A stretch of DNA of 64,000 nt from Longimicrobiales bacterium (GTDB lineage: Bacteria; Gemmatimonadota; Gemmatimonadetes; Longimicrobiales; Gaopeijiaceae): positions 620,001-684,000 of the forward strand of contig JAQWPM010000021.1 in the NCBI GenBank assembly GCA_029245345.1, written 5' to 3'. Shown piece by piece: positions 43,110 through 51,544 of the stretch. The position numbers were made by a program, and so were the translations under genes. Positions within the stretch are counted from its first letter, which is position 1, and each line of letters begins with the position of its first letter. The notes beneath the pieces were generated by a model that searched no databases, was not told the origin of the DNA, and was given only the letters and a program-made list of their open reading frames with translations.

Positions 43110-44051
43110 ATGACCGGCACGAAATACGACATTCTCTACACCTGGGTCGACGACAGCTTCCCCGGGTTTCGCGAGGAACGCGCACAATACGCGACGAATC
43201 CCGACGACCTCAACCCGGAACGGACTCGCGACAATCTAGATCTGCTCAAGTACAGCCTACGATCGATTGAGCGCCATGCGCCGTGGCGAGGCAAGGTATG
43301 GATCGTGACTTGCCGGCCACAGGTTCCAGCCTGGTTGAACACCGAACACCCCGATGTCCGGATCGCCTATCTCGACGAATTCATGCCGGCTGAAGAACTC
43401 CCGTGCTTCAATGCTTTTGCCATTGAGTCCTACGTCCATCGGATACCGGGACTCTCGGACCGTTACGTGCATTTCAACGACGATATGTTGCTCATGCGTA
43501 AGGTCGGCACCGAGCATTTCACCACTGCTGAGGGTCGCCTCAAGTACTACTTCGATCGCTTGCTGCCCGCCGAGCCCAAGCCCGACATGGCGCCCCACGG
43601 ATCGGGGCAACGCAATGTTTGGCATACCTTGGAGAGGACCTTCGGTCGCGGTGGAGGCTATCCGCAGCATGCCCATCAGCCTCGGATCATCGACAAGAGT
43701 GACATGGTGCGACTCGTCTCTACATACCCAGAGGAGTTCACGCGAACGCGGGCGGCACGCTTTCGCGCACACGACACGATCCTGCCGCACAAGCTCCTCG
43801 CGGCGCACCTGGTTCAAGAAGGACGAGCCGAATTCGTCGGCTTTCGCCGTACAAAACGGCTCATGCGTATGGTGAGACTGTTCAATTCGGCCCCGCGGAA
43901 CCGGCTGCGCCTCTTTTGGGCATGGATGCGTCATCCGCACTTCCTATGTTTGAACGACGATTTTGGCCCTCTCATCAATGAGCGAGCGGAGTCGGTCGCG
44001 AGCCGGTTTCTGAACTTCCTCCTTCCCGAACCTTCCGGTTACGAGATCTAG
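43110..44051 (+). CDS. Stealth-family sugar-phosphate transferase
   Basis: A 313-aa protein matching the Stealth family of capsule hexose-1-phosphate transferases. CR1 is YDILYTWVDDS at the N-terminus. CR2 spans RTRDNLDLLKYSLRSIER to the Trp-rich APWRGKVWIVTC and VPAWL segments, with YVHFNDDMLLM following. CR3 and CR4-like segments lie at PQHAHQPRIIDKSDM and in the FLCLNDDFG tail. Homologues build capsular polymers with phosphodiester links. No membrane helix is apparent. It lies upstream of an ABC exporter, so polymer subunits or lipid-linked products could be exported next. Confidence 0.85.
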   Translation: MTGTKYDILYTWVDDSFPGFREERAQYATNPDDLNPERTRDNLDLLKYSLRSIERHAPWRGKVWIVTCRPQVPAWLNTEHPDVRIAYLDEFMPAEELPCFNAFAIESYVHRIPGLSDRYVHFNDDMLLMRKVGTEHFTTAEGRLKYYFDRLLPAEPKPDMAPHGSGQRNVWHTLERTFGRGGGYPQHAHQPRIIDKSDMVRLVSTYPEEFTRTRAARFRAHDTILPHKLLAAHLVQEGRAEFVGFRRTKRLMRMVRLFNSAPRNRLRLFWAWMRHPHFLCLNDDFGPLINERAESVASRFLNFLLPEPSGYEI

Positions 44052-44192
44052 GGAAATGGATAGATACGAGGTCTCAAGAATGCGAGGACCGTCTGATCTC
44101 GGGCGCCACGGTCGTAGATGTCCTCGCCCGGTGCTCTCCTGGACACCGGCGCCCTTCCCTAACATCGAATTTCGGCCACTACCGTATCCGAC

Positions 44193-46052
44193 ATGAGCCG
44201 TGCCCATAAACAACTCCCCCAGGGGTCAGTGTGGGCAATGGCACGTCACTTCTGGCGGGTGGCCCAGGGAAAGCCCGCGCATGTAGCAATCCCAGCCGTG
44301 GTCAACTTGGTCGCCAACGTCTTCGACGCGGCCTCCCTCGCGCTCCTGATCCCAATCACGAAGGCCGTCGCAACCAACTCATTCGACTTCCTACGAGACT
44401 CCCGTGTGTTCGGTTCGATTGTCGCGCTGATCCCAGGATGGGCCCCGGACTCCCTACCCAGCGACGCGCTTCTGTTCGGGGTCATTGTCAGCCTGATCGT
44501 CTTGGCACGGCTCTGCAAGTTCACCCTGCTATACCTCAACACCGCCTACGTGGTCGCTCGCACCGAGTCGTACCGGGTGGCGATCCACCGGGAGACGTTT
44601 AGCCGAGTCCTCACGTTCGGCCGCCGATACTTCGACCGACAGGCGCTCGGCGGAGTGAACACAGACATCCAATGGTCTAATTCGGCACTTCACCTGCTAA
44701 CGGCCGCGGAAGGTTTGTTCCGCTTCGTGGTCGGCTTGATCGCGAAGGGCGCAGTGATGTTCGCGATCTCAGCGCCTCTTTTTTTCGCGTTTCTCGTGGC
44801 GATACCGCTCGTGCAGTGGGTCCTCCGTTCCGTCCATCGAACGATCCGCGAAACCGCCAAGGAGGCTGCCAGCATTCAGCGACGCAGTCGTGCTCAACTG
44901 CTGGACATCCTAGCCTCCATACCCCTGATCAAGGGCTACTCGCAGGAGGAGGCCGCGACGGATGAGTACGAGGAGGTGCTTCGTGAAGCAGAGGCAGCGG
45001 CGGTGCGAAAGGGACGCGCGACGGCGCTGCGATATCCGATCGAAGAGCTCACCATTCTGGGTCTGTTCATACTTACACAGGGGGCACTGATCGCCTTACG
45101 CGGCGACTTCGAGCCCACGGACATTGCGACATTCACGGCGTTCCTCATCGTGCTGCAGCAGTCGCTAATGGACTACAAGAAGATCAGCCAATTCTCAATG
45201 ACTGTCCTTGAAGAGCTACCGAAACTCGAAGTGGTCGCCACGCTGTTTTCCGACGACGGAAAACACACGGTGTCTTCTGGATCTGCGGCACTTACAAAGT
45301 TCGATGACGCGATAACGCTTCACGGACTGACCTTCGAGTACACCGAAAACAAACCCGTCCTCCACGACATCAACGCGACGATACCCGCGGGGCGCACCAC
45401 CGCAATCGTCGGTCCAAGCGGCGCGGGTAAGACAACCCTCGTAGACCTGATCGCCCGATTCTACGACTGCGCTCCCGGTCAAATCCGCATCGATGGCGCT
45501 GACATTCATGGGTTCTCACTCCCCTCACTGCACGCCCGCATGGGAATCGTGAGTCAGGAAGTCTGGCTGCTGAATCGGACCTTGCGGGACAACCTCGTCT
45601 TCGGGTTAGAGGCGACTCCTCCCGACGAAGCACTCGAAAGCGCAATGCAGGACGTCGAACTCGGCCCACTCCTGGAGAGCCTTGAAGACCGATTGGACAC
45701 CGAAATCGGGGATCGCGGGCTGAGATTATCCGGAGGGCAACGGCAGAGGGTGGCCTTGGCACGGGCCTTACTACGCGAACCAGATATTCTGATCCTCGAC
45801 GAGGCGACATCGGCGCTCGACAGCCGCGTCGAGATGCGCGTCGCGTCTGCGATCGCGCGGCGGGTGAGTGGGCACACGCTCGTCGTGATCGCCCACCGTC
45901 TCTCGACCATTCGGGACGCGGACCAAGTGCTCGTTCTCGATGGGGGCCGGATCGTGCAACGCGGAACATGGGACGACCTCGCTTCAGTACCCGGGCTGTT
46001 CGCAGACCTCCTCGAAGCCCAAAGCGGCGAGGAGACTGCGCTGCCACTCTGA
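44193..46052 (+). CDS. ABC exporter, fused membrane and ATPase domains
   Basis: A 619-aa half-transporter of the MsbA/lipid-exporter layout. The first ~330 residues contain six membrane helices. The nucleotide-binding domain has Walker A GPSGAGKTT (~407-415), a Q-loop in GIVSQEVWL, the signature LSGGQRQR (~513), Walker B ILILDEATSALD and an H-loop IAHRLSTI. All catalytic residues are present. It would work as a homodimer in the inner membrane. Its place after the Stealth gene and before a Wzi-like barrel suggests export of a lipid-linked glycan or phospholipid. No partner ATPase is visible. Confidence 0.9.
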   Translation: MSRAHKQLPQGSVWAMARHFWRVAQGKPAHVAIPAVVNLVANVFDAASLALLIPITKAVATNSFDFLRDSRVFGSIVALIPGWAPDSLPSDALLFGVIVSLIVLARLCKFTLLYLNTAYVVARTESYRVAIHRETFSRVLTFGRRYFDRQALGGVNTDIQWSNSALHLLTAAEGLFRFVVGLIAKGAVMFAISAPLFFAFLVAIPLVQWVLRSVHRTIRETAKEAASIQRRSRAQLLDILASIPLIKGYSQEEAATDEYEEVLREAEAAAVRKGRATALRYPIEELTILGLFILTQGALIALRGDFEPTDIATFTAFLIVLQQSLMDYKKISQFSMTVLEELPKLEVVATLFSDDGKHTVSSGSAALTKFDDAITLHGLTFEYTENKPVLHDINATIPAGRTTAIVGPSGAGKTTLVDLIARFYDCAPGQIRIDGADIHGFSLPSLHARMGIVSQEVWLLNRTLRDNLVFGLEATPPDEALESAMQDVELGPLLESLEDRLDTEIGDRGLRLSGGQRQRVALARALLREPDILILDEATSALDSRVEMRVASAIARRVSGHTLVVIAHRLSTIRDADQVLVLDGGRIVQRGTWDDLASVPGLFADLLEAQSGEETALPL

Positions 46053-46230
46053 CCATGCTCTTCGTTGGATTCGACCGTACATCTACTCCACTGCTATAGA
46101 CGGGCACCGGCTCGGGGCTGCTCAGGGTAACACTGGGACTCCCACGCGAGGCCCCCAAACGTCGGTAACGTTGAGACATGCGCCCTCGGAAGATCCCCTG
46201 ACGGTAGCATCGAACGAGATGAGTCTCGAC

Positions 46231-46253
46231 CGCGCTCAGAAGTCATATGAGAA
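46231..46253. repeat. Copy 1 of a 23-bp direct repeat at barrel-gene tails
   Basis: Begins CGCGCTCAGAAGTCATATG. It matches 48207-48229 at 22 of 23 positions. On the minus strand both copies encode the final residues FSYDF or SYDF plus stop of barrel remnants and a few bases beyond. Confidence 0.8.
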
Positions 46254-46344
46254 ACGCTCGATATCGCCTCGAAACGTCGTGGCCACGACGTCCTGTGTCT
46301 CTCGGGGAGAGTACTCGAACCCAAGACGTCCCGATCCGGGCCCC
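46236..46344 (-). pseudogene. Outer-membrane barrel tail remnant 1
   Basis: Immediately after the Wzi-like gene's stop, in another frame, the minus strand reads LGFEYSPRETQDVVATTF then RGDIERFSYDF and a stop. The alternating pattern with terminal Phe is that of a final barrel strand. It may be the displaced C-terminus of an ancestral longer barrel or a remnant of a tandem paralogue. The rest of 46053-46235 shows nothing recognisable. Confidence 0.45.
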
Positions 46345-47955
46345 CTACCAGATCCAGCCGACCTTGGCTTGTACCATGGCATTGGATCGGCCATCGTCGG
46401 TGAAGGCGAACCGAGTCACACGCTCGTATCCCACACGGAGCTGAGTGTAAAAACCGGCTGCATTGGGGCGGCGTAACCACTGCCCCGCGAACCGGACGCG
46501 AATCTCGTCCGGGTTGTCGGACCACAAGTCCCAGCGGAACCGCTTACCGGGGAGACCGTTGTTGCGGTACTCGTCACCCCGGTACCGCTCCCACGCACCG
46601 GAAAAGGACAATTGGTCATCCGTCGCGTTCCAATCCACCCCGACCTCCCATCCAGTCGCCATCGGGCCAAGAAACGCACCCATGACTCGCTGATCGAGGG
46701 TCACTCCGCTCGTAAAGTGGTGGTGGGTGTAGGGGCGTACGCCTGTGCGGCGTCCTTCCAGGAACACGTCAAGGCGACCCTCCTCACCCAAACCGGTAAT
46801 CCTGCCTCCGGCTATCCACGCGGCCTCGTCCCACAGCGACTCCCACCGGGCCCAATTGATATCGGTGGTTGACCCGTCGAAATACACCTCGAGGCCCAGA
46901 TCAGGAGCGGTGAAGCGAGTGTTAACCCCGAATATCTTGTCTGAGATCTCAAGGCGGTACTTCGGTATGAGCCAAAGGAAGATGTCAGCCAGTCGGTCGT
47001 TCAGCGTGGCCTCCGGCGCCCCATCTCCCCCCTGAATGTTGAGGAGCACGCCTCCGACTTCGAAGTGCGTAGATGGTCGCCAACTTCCTTCGAAGACAAT
47101 GACCTTGCTATGCGGGACATCGCGGTCGGCACCCATGTCCCCAACTGTCGCCGAAAGCTCGAACACTCCAACCCGGCGGAGAAGGCCCGGAAGGTGGAAC
47201 GGAGCGTCTGACGAGAGACGCACCATATCCAGGGCTCGAGCATTGCCTGAAAAGACGCTGCCCCCCAGACGCCCTTGTCCACTAAAGGCGTATTCGCGGC
47301 CCACGTCGAGTACGGTGTTCCCTGCCTGGGCTCGTAGGTATCCACTCTGCAGCATCAGGTTCGCGGACGCCCCCTCCTCCTCCGACCAGGCCGACGAAAC
47401 TCGCGCCCGAACCTGCCCTGAAAAAGATGAGCCAAGCCGCAGATCCGCTTCTGCCTCAGCGCCCCCGGTACCTCCGTCAGCTAAGACACGCCCCTGGTTC
47501 CGCTGGAGCAGCGGGTTCAGCACCGCGTCGATGCGGTCAACGATCGGGTGGCCAAAGTCGGCATAGTTCGTGGGTATGGTACGGTCTGGGCTGCGAGCCA
47601 ACGTGGCGTCCAACGCTGCCTCTCGGACTGCGATGAACGTTTCCTGGGTACCTGATTCGAGAAATCGTGTCGTCAGTCGGGCGAGGGCCTCACGGATCCG
47701 AGGCGTATTCACTCTCCCCGGCGCCCCAGCCATGTTGGCCCCAGCCTCCCGAGCGAAGCTTGCAAAGACGGCGCGGGAGTACGGCCGCTGAGCCACGATA
47801 GCATCCGGCAATAGCCCCATGGCGATCAACGCATCCACGTCCTCGTACGCCGCATCCATCGTCGAAACGTACGGCGAGGATTGAGAAGCAGCCGGGGCAT
47901 GCCAAAGCACGCCAACGAATACCGCGAACGTGATCAGGGTACTGAGTCGGGTCAT
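46345..47955 (-). CDS. Wzi-like capsule-assembly outer-membrane protein
   Basis: The start at ATG 47955 is favoured by a signal peptide (residues 1-~26, ending APAASQS); the open frame upstream is remnant DNA. The 536-aa protein begins with an N-terminal helical region (YEDVDALIAMGLLPDAIVAQ, PYSRAVFASFAREA) typical of the Wzi/capsule-assembly family. A long barrel follows, with strands such as FELSATVGDMGADRD, WRPSTHFEVGGVLLNIQGG and a terminal VQAKVGWIW. In Enterobacteria Wzi tethers capsule to the outer membrane. Its location beside Stealth and ABC exporter genes supports a surface-polysaccharide role, though it is on the opposite strand. Confidence 0.72.
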   Translation of the reverse strand: MTRLSTLITFAVFVGVLWHAPAASQSSPYVSTMDAAYEDVDALIAMGLLPDAIVAQRPYSRAVFASFAREAGANMAGAPGRVNTPRIREALARLTTRFLESGTQETFIAVREAALDATLARSPDRTIPTNYADFGHPIVDRIDAVLNPLLQRNQGRVLADGGTGGAEAEADLRLGSSFSGQVRARVSSAWSEEEGASANLMLQSGYLRAQAGNTVLDVGREYAFSGQGRLGGSVFSGNARALDMVRLSSDAPFHLPGLLRRVGVFELSATVGDMGADRDVPHSKVIVFEGSWRPSTHFEVGGVLLNIQGGDGAPEATLNDRLADIFLWLIPKYRLEISDKIFGVNTRFTAPDLGLEVYFDGSTTDINWARWESLWDEAAWIAGGRITGLGEEGRLDVFLEGRRTGVRPYTHHHFTSGVTLDQRVMGAFLGPMATGWEVGVDWNATDDQLSFSGAWERYRGDEYRNNGLPGKRFRWDLWSDNPDEIRVRFAGQWLRRPNAAGFYTQLRVGYERVTRFAFTDDGRSNAMVQAKVGWIW

Positions 47956-48000
47956 GACCGGGGGCCCGCGTCGCCGTCTGGGTCGGGCAGTGAGGCAGGT

Positions 48001-48152
48001 TTGCGGCGGCTTTCGACGTGGCAACCCGCTACGCCTCCAGTTTCGTAATAGTGGACTGTCGCCAGCTAGGTGTCCGTTGCCAATGTCATGTCGACCTCTG
48101 AGAGAGGTCCGTCCACCCCACCACCGCTCCAGTCCTACCAGAGCAGTTCGGA
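48001..48152 (-). pseudogene. PA14-module remnant, copy of the 39.8-41.2 kb lipoprotein
   Basis: On the minus strand LLW*DWSGGG, then GPLSEVDMTLATDT*, then LATVHYYETGGVAGCHVESRR aligns residue for residue with the end of the intact PA14 lipoprotein (LWYDWSGGLMAGRLSEVE, then LLTVHYFEDVGQAGYQVEF). Two TAG stops interrupt it, one exactly at the Tyr of LWYDW. Only the final ~50 residues survive. It lies in the leader of the Wzi-like gene, in the same orientation as the intact copy. Confidence 0.75.
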
Positions 48153-48206
48153 TCGCTTCCGGATTCGGTGACAGGGCGATGGGAGGCACAGACACGTGGT
48201 GCGGAG

Positions 48207-48229
48207 CGCGCTCAGAAGTCATAAGAGAA
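48207..48229. repeat. Copy 2 of the 23-bp direct repeat
   Basis: Matches 46231-46253 with one mismatch (CGCGCTCAGAAGTCATAAG at its start). Together the copies flank the Wzi-like gene as direct repeats about 2 kb apart. Confidence 0.8.
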
Positions 48230-48322
48230 GATGAAGCGGTAACGATGTGAGATCCTCAAGGGCGCTCCAGCAAATTGGGAATGCGAGGTGATTATGGGCA
48301 CATGCCCAGCAGGCCGCCTATA
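48212..48322 (-). pseudogene. Outer-membrane barrel tail remnant 2
   Basis: A start-less minus-strand frame ends ISHRYRFIFSYDF plus TGA, a typical final barrel strand with terminal Phe. Only ~36 residues remain before an upstream stop. The last codons share the 23-bp repeat with remnant 1. A small palindrome TGGGCA-CA-TGCCCA lies at 48295-48308 within it. Up to the amidohydrolase start at 48549 nothing else is visible. Confidence 0.45.
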
Positions 48323-48548
48323 TCAACTCAACAGCCGTAGATCAAAGCGACAACCCTTCGCTGTCCCTGACCGCAGACGACGGCCTAAAAAGCACGCATG
48401 ACTCGGCACTCAGCCTGAGCCCGCCACTCTATCCAATGTCCTATCCGCCCGAACGGTGATAGCGTGTCTATCCGGTCCAATCACCACAGGCCGTTGGGAC
48501 CATGAACAGACGTCTATTTCGCAGTTTGAGCACTCCTTGGGGGACTTT

Positions 48549-51542
48549 GTGAAAACCACACTCTCGGCGCTGAGCTTGAGCCTCGTCCTAGCAGTTGGAG
48601 CGAGCGCACAGCAGGCCAGCCGCACCGCGCCCATCGAGGGCATACGCGACAACGGAACGGGGTACCACGTGCTGGTAGGCGCGCGCGCGGTGACCTCACC
48701 CGGCCAATCGATCGACAACGCGACCATCGTCATCCGGAATGGCATGATCCAGTCCGTCGAACGCGGCGGCGCCGCTCCGGCGGGGGCGCGTGTCTGGGAC
48801 TTGGAAGGCCACACGGTCTACGCAGGCTTCATCGATTCCCACGCCGATCTTGGCATGGATCAGGTCCCGGAAGGCGGGGACGTCGGGCCCACGCACTGGA
48901 ATCCTCAGGTACGCGCGTGGTTCAGCACCACCGCCAACCTCCAGGACGACGAAGATCGCAGGCAGGCTTTGCGCTCCCAGGGTTTCGGGACGGCATTGGT
49001 CGTGCCGAAGCAAGGCATCTTCCGGGGCACGGCCTCTGTCGTGAACCTGGGCGACACCGGAGTCCGCGACCGCATTTTACGACCTGACGTCGCTCAGTCG
49101 ATCGGGTTCCAGCGGTCCTTTGAACTCGGCGGCCGGTACCCGAACTCGGCGATGGGCACGATCGCGCTCATGAAGCAGACCTTCATGGATGCCGATTGGT
49201 ACATGCGTGCTTGGGGAGCCTACGAGGCCAGTGGCCGCGCTTTCCTGCCGCCCGAGACGAGCGCTGCGCTGGAAGCACTCGAGAGCGCAGTCCAGGGTCA
49301 GCAGCCCGTGATCTTCGAGACACGCAGTGAGGAGGAATACCTCCGGGGCCAAATCCTCGCTGAGGACTTCGGACTGGACGCCTGGTACCGGGGGAACGGT
49401 CAGGAGTACCGGATCATCGACGTGCTAGGCGAGAACACGGAGCCTCTGTTTGTGCCGCTCGACTTCCCGGACGCCCCTGATGTGGACAATCCGGAGGCGG
49501 CGATGAACGCGTCGCTCGCCGAGTTGCGTCACTGGTACTTGGCCCCGACGAACGCAGGGCAGCTCGCCGATGCCGGAATCGACTTCGCGATCACATCAGA
49601 CGGCCTGACCTCGGTGGGAGACTTCCTGCCGAACCTGAGGACCGCAGTAGCACGTGGACTCTCCCCTGACGACGCTCTGGCGGCCATCACGACGACGCCG
49701 GCCCGTTATCTGGGCATCGAAGGCACACACGGAACGATCGCGGCAGGCAACGTCGCCAACCTCGTGGTCGCGGAGGGTGACCTCTTCACACAGGAAGTCG
49801 ATGTTCGAGACGTGTGGGTGCATGGGACCGTCTACGGCGTGACCCGTGCGGCACAAATCGATCCGCGCGGCACCTGGGTCATCCAGTCGGAAGATCAGTG
49901 GGGCTTCTCAGCTCAACTCACGCTCGAAGGGACGATGAACCGCCTGAGCGGCTACATCGATGTGGCCCCCGGGGCCAACGTGGACGAAGGCGTCCGCGTG
50001 CAAATCGCTTCCGCTAGTGTCGTCTCTGAGACGGGCAGGCTGGAAGTAACCTTCGACGGTGAGGAGCTTGGATACGAGGGCACCGCTCTACTGGCGGGCT
50101 CGGTGAGTGGCGAAGACTTCTACGGGTGGACATCACTTCCTAACGGCGCCAACCCCTCGTTCCAGGGTGAGCGAACGGCCGCCTTCGATGGCGCGGACGT
50201 CGGCACCGTCGCATCAGACGTTCCAGACATCGACCTGCCGTTCATTCGTCCGATGATGGAGTACGGCGTCAGTTCGCTTCCGGACCTACCCAGCGCAGTC
50301 ATCGTGCGGAACGCGACAGTCTGGACTCAGGGTCCACAGGGTAAGATGGAGAACGCAGATGTCCTGATCCGCGACGGACTGATCGCAGAAGTCGGGATGG
50401 ATCTCAACGCTCCTGGCGGCGCGGTCCAGATCGACGGAACCGGTAAGCACGTAACACCTGGAATGATCGACCCACACATCCACTCGGGTGTCAGCGCGGT
50501 CAACGAGACAGGTGCCACGATCGTGCCCGAGGTCTACATGGGTGATGTGATCACGCACAACAACATCTCGATGTACCGGCAGCTCGCCGGTGGCCTTACG
50601 ACGGCAATGATCAAGCACGGTTCGGCCAACCCGATCGGTGGCGAGAACGTCATCGTGAAAATGCGATGGGGCGGTCTTCCAGAGGAACTCAAGCTGGAAG
50701 GTGCGACCCGGACGGTGAAGTTCGCGCTCGGTGAGAACCCCAAGCGTTGCTGCTTCGAGGGTCGTTACCCCGACACGCGCATGGGCACGCAGGAGATCAT
50801 CCGTGACCACTTCCTAGCCGCGCGCGATTACGAGCGTGAGTGGCAGGCGTGGGAGACGAACGGCGAAGGCCTGCCACCCAGACGTGACCTCAGGATGGAA
50901 GCGATTCTGGACATCTTGGGTCAGGAGCTTTTGATCTCGTCGCACGGGTACCGTGCCGACGGGTACCTCGCGCTGATTCGTTTGGCCGAGGAATTCGGAT
51001 TCCGCGTTCAGACGCTGCAGCACGCTATTGAGGCTTATAAGCTCGCACCCGAGCTGGCAGAAGCCGGTGTCGCAGCGGCGGTCTGGAGCGACTGGGGCGG
51101 CTTCAAGATGGAGGCGTACGACGCTTCGAAGTACAACGCGCGAATCCTGATGGAGGCCGGCGTGACCGTGTCGCTCCATTCGGACAACGGCCAGATCGCC
51201 AGTCGCATGAACTGGGAAGCGGGCAAGCTCCTGCGGACCGGGCTGACGGAAGAACAAGCGATGACGACGGTCACCATCAACGCTGCGAAGGTCCTGGCGA
51301 TCGATGAACGGACCGGATCACTCGAGGCCGGCAAGGACGCCGACTTCGTGGTCTGGAGTGGCAATCCACTCTCGCAGTTCACGAAAGCGGAACAGACCTG
51401 GATCGACGGTCGTCGCTACTTCTCCTTGGAGGAGGACGCGGCACTTCGGGTGCAGGTCCAGAGTGAACGTCAGCAGTTGATCCAAGCAATTCTGGCCGCC
51501 GGTGGTGGCGGCAATCGCGGTACCAACGGTGGGGGGAACTGA
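48549..51542 (+). CDS. Double-domain secreted amidohydrolase
   Basis: GTG 48549, preceded by GGGGGA, starts a 997-aa protein with a signal peptide (LSLVLAVGASAQQ). It contains two amidohydrolase-type halves. The first (residues ~40-450) has a degenerate metal site (FIDSHADLGMD, HxD instead of HxH) and SDG/GNVANLVVAEGDLF ends. The second (~580-985) has GMIDPHIHSG, a SSHGYRADGY and LQHAIEAYK His pair and SLHSDNGQIASR, so it looks catalytically complete. An Ig-like insert separates them. The gene ends two bases before the second amidohydrolase, with which it forms an operon. Substrate unknown; imidazolonepropionase-like and peptidase-like relatives exist. Confidence 0.85.
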   Translation: MKTTLSALSLSLVLAVGASAQQASRTAPIEGIRDNGTGYHVLVGARAVTSPGQSIDNATIVIRNGMIQSVERGGAAPAGARVWDLEGHTVYAGFIDSHADLGMDQVPEGGDVGPTHWNPQVRAWFSTTANLQDDEDRRQALRSQGFGTALVVPKQGIFRGTASVVNLGDTGVRDRILRPDVAQSIGFQRSFELGGRYPNSAMGTIALMKQTFMDADWYMRAWGAYEASGRAFLPPETSAALEALESAVQGQQPVIFETRSEEEYLRGQILAEDFGLDAWYRGNGQEYRIIDVLGENTEPLFVPLDFPDAPDVDNPEAAMNASLAELRHWYLAPTNAGQLADAGIDFAITSDGLTSVGDFLPNLRTAVARGLSPDDALAAITTTPARYLGIEGTHGTIAAGNVANLVVAEGDLFTQEVDVRDVWVHGTVYGVTRAAQIDPRGTWVIQSEDQWGFSAQLTLEGTMNRLSGYIDVAPGANVDEGVRVQIASASVVSETGRLEVTFDGEELGYEGTALLAGSVSGEDFYGWTSLPNGANPSFQGERTAAFDGADVGTVASDVPDIDLPFIRPMMEYGVSSLPDLPSAVIVRNATVWTQGPQGKMENADVLIRDGLIAEVGMDLNAPGGAVQIDGTGKHVTPGMIDPHIHSGVSAVNETGATIVPEVYMGDVITHNNISMYRQLAGGLTTAMIKHGSANPIGGENVIVKMRWGGLPEELKLEGATRTVKFALGENPKRCCFEGRYPDTRMGTQEIIRDHFLAARDYEREWQAWETNGEGLPPRRDLRMEAILDILGQELLISSHGYRADGYLALIRLAEEFGFRVQTLQHAIEAYKLAPELAEAGVAAAVWSDWGGFKMEAYDASKYNARILMEAGVTVSLHSDNGQIASRMNWEAGKLLRTGLTEEQAMTTVTINAAKVLAIDERTGSLEAGKDADFVVWSGNPLSQFTKAEQTWIDGRRYFSLEEDAALRVQVQSERQQLIQAILAAGGGGNRGTNGGGN

Positions 51543-51544
51543 TC

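Noticed and set aside
46231-48229. 23-bp direct repeats as target-site duplication or att sites of a mobile element
   Set aside because: Both copies coincide with the coding end of barrel remnants (SYDF-stop), so shared ancestry of gene tails explains them better than insertion.
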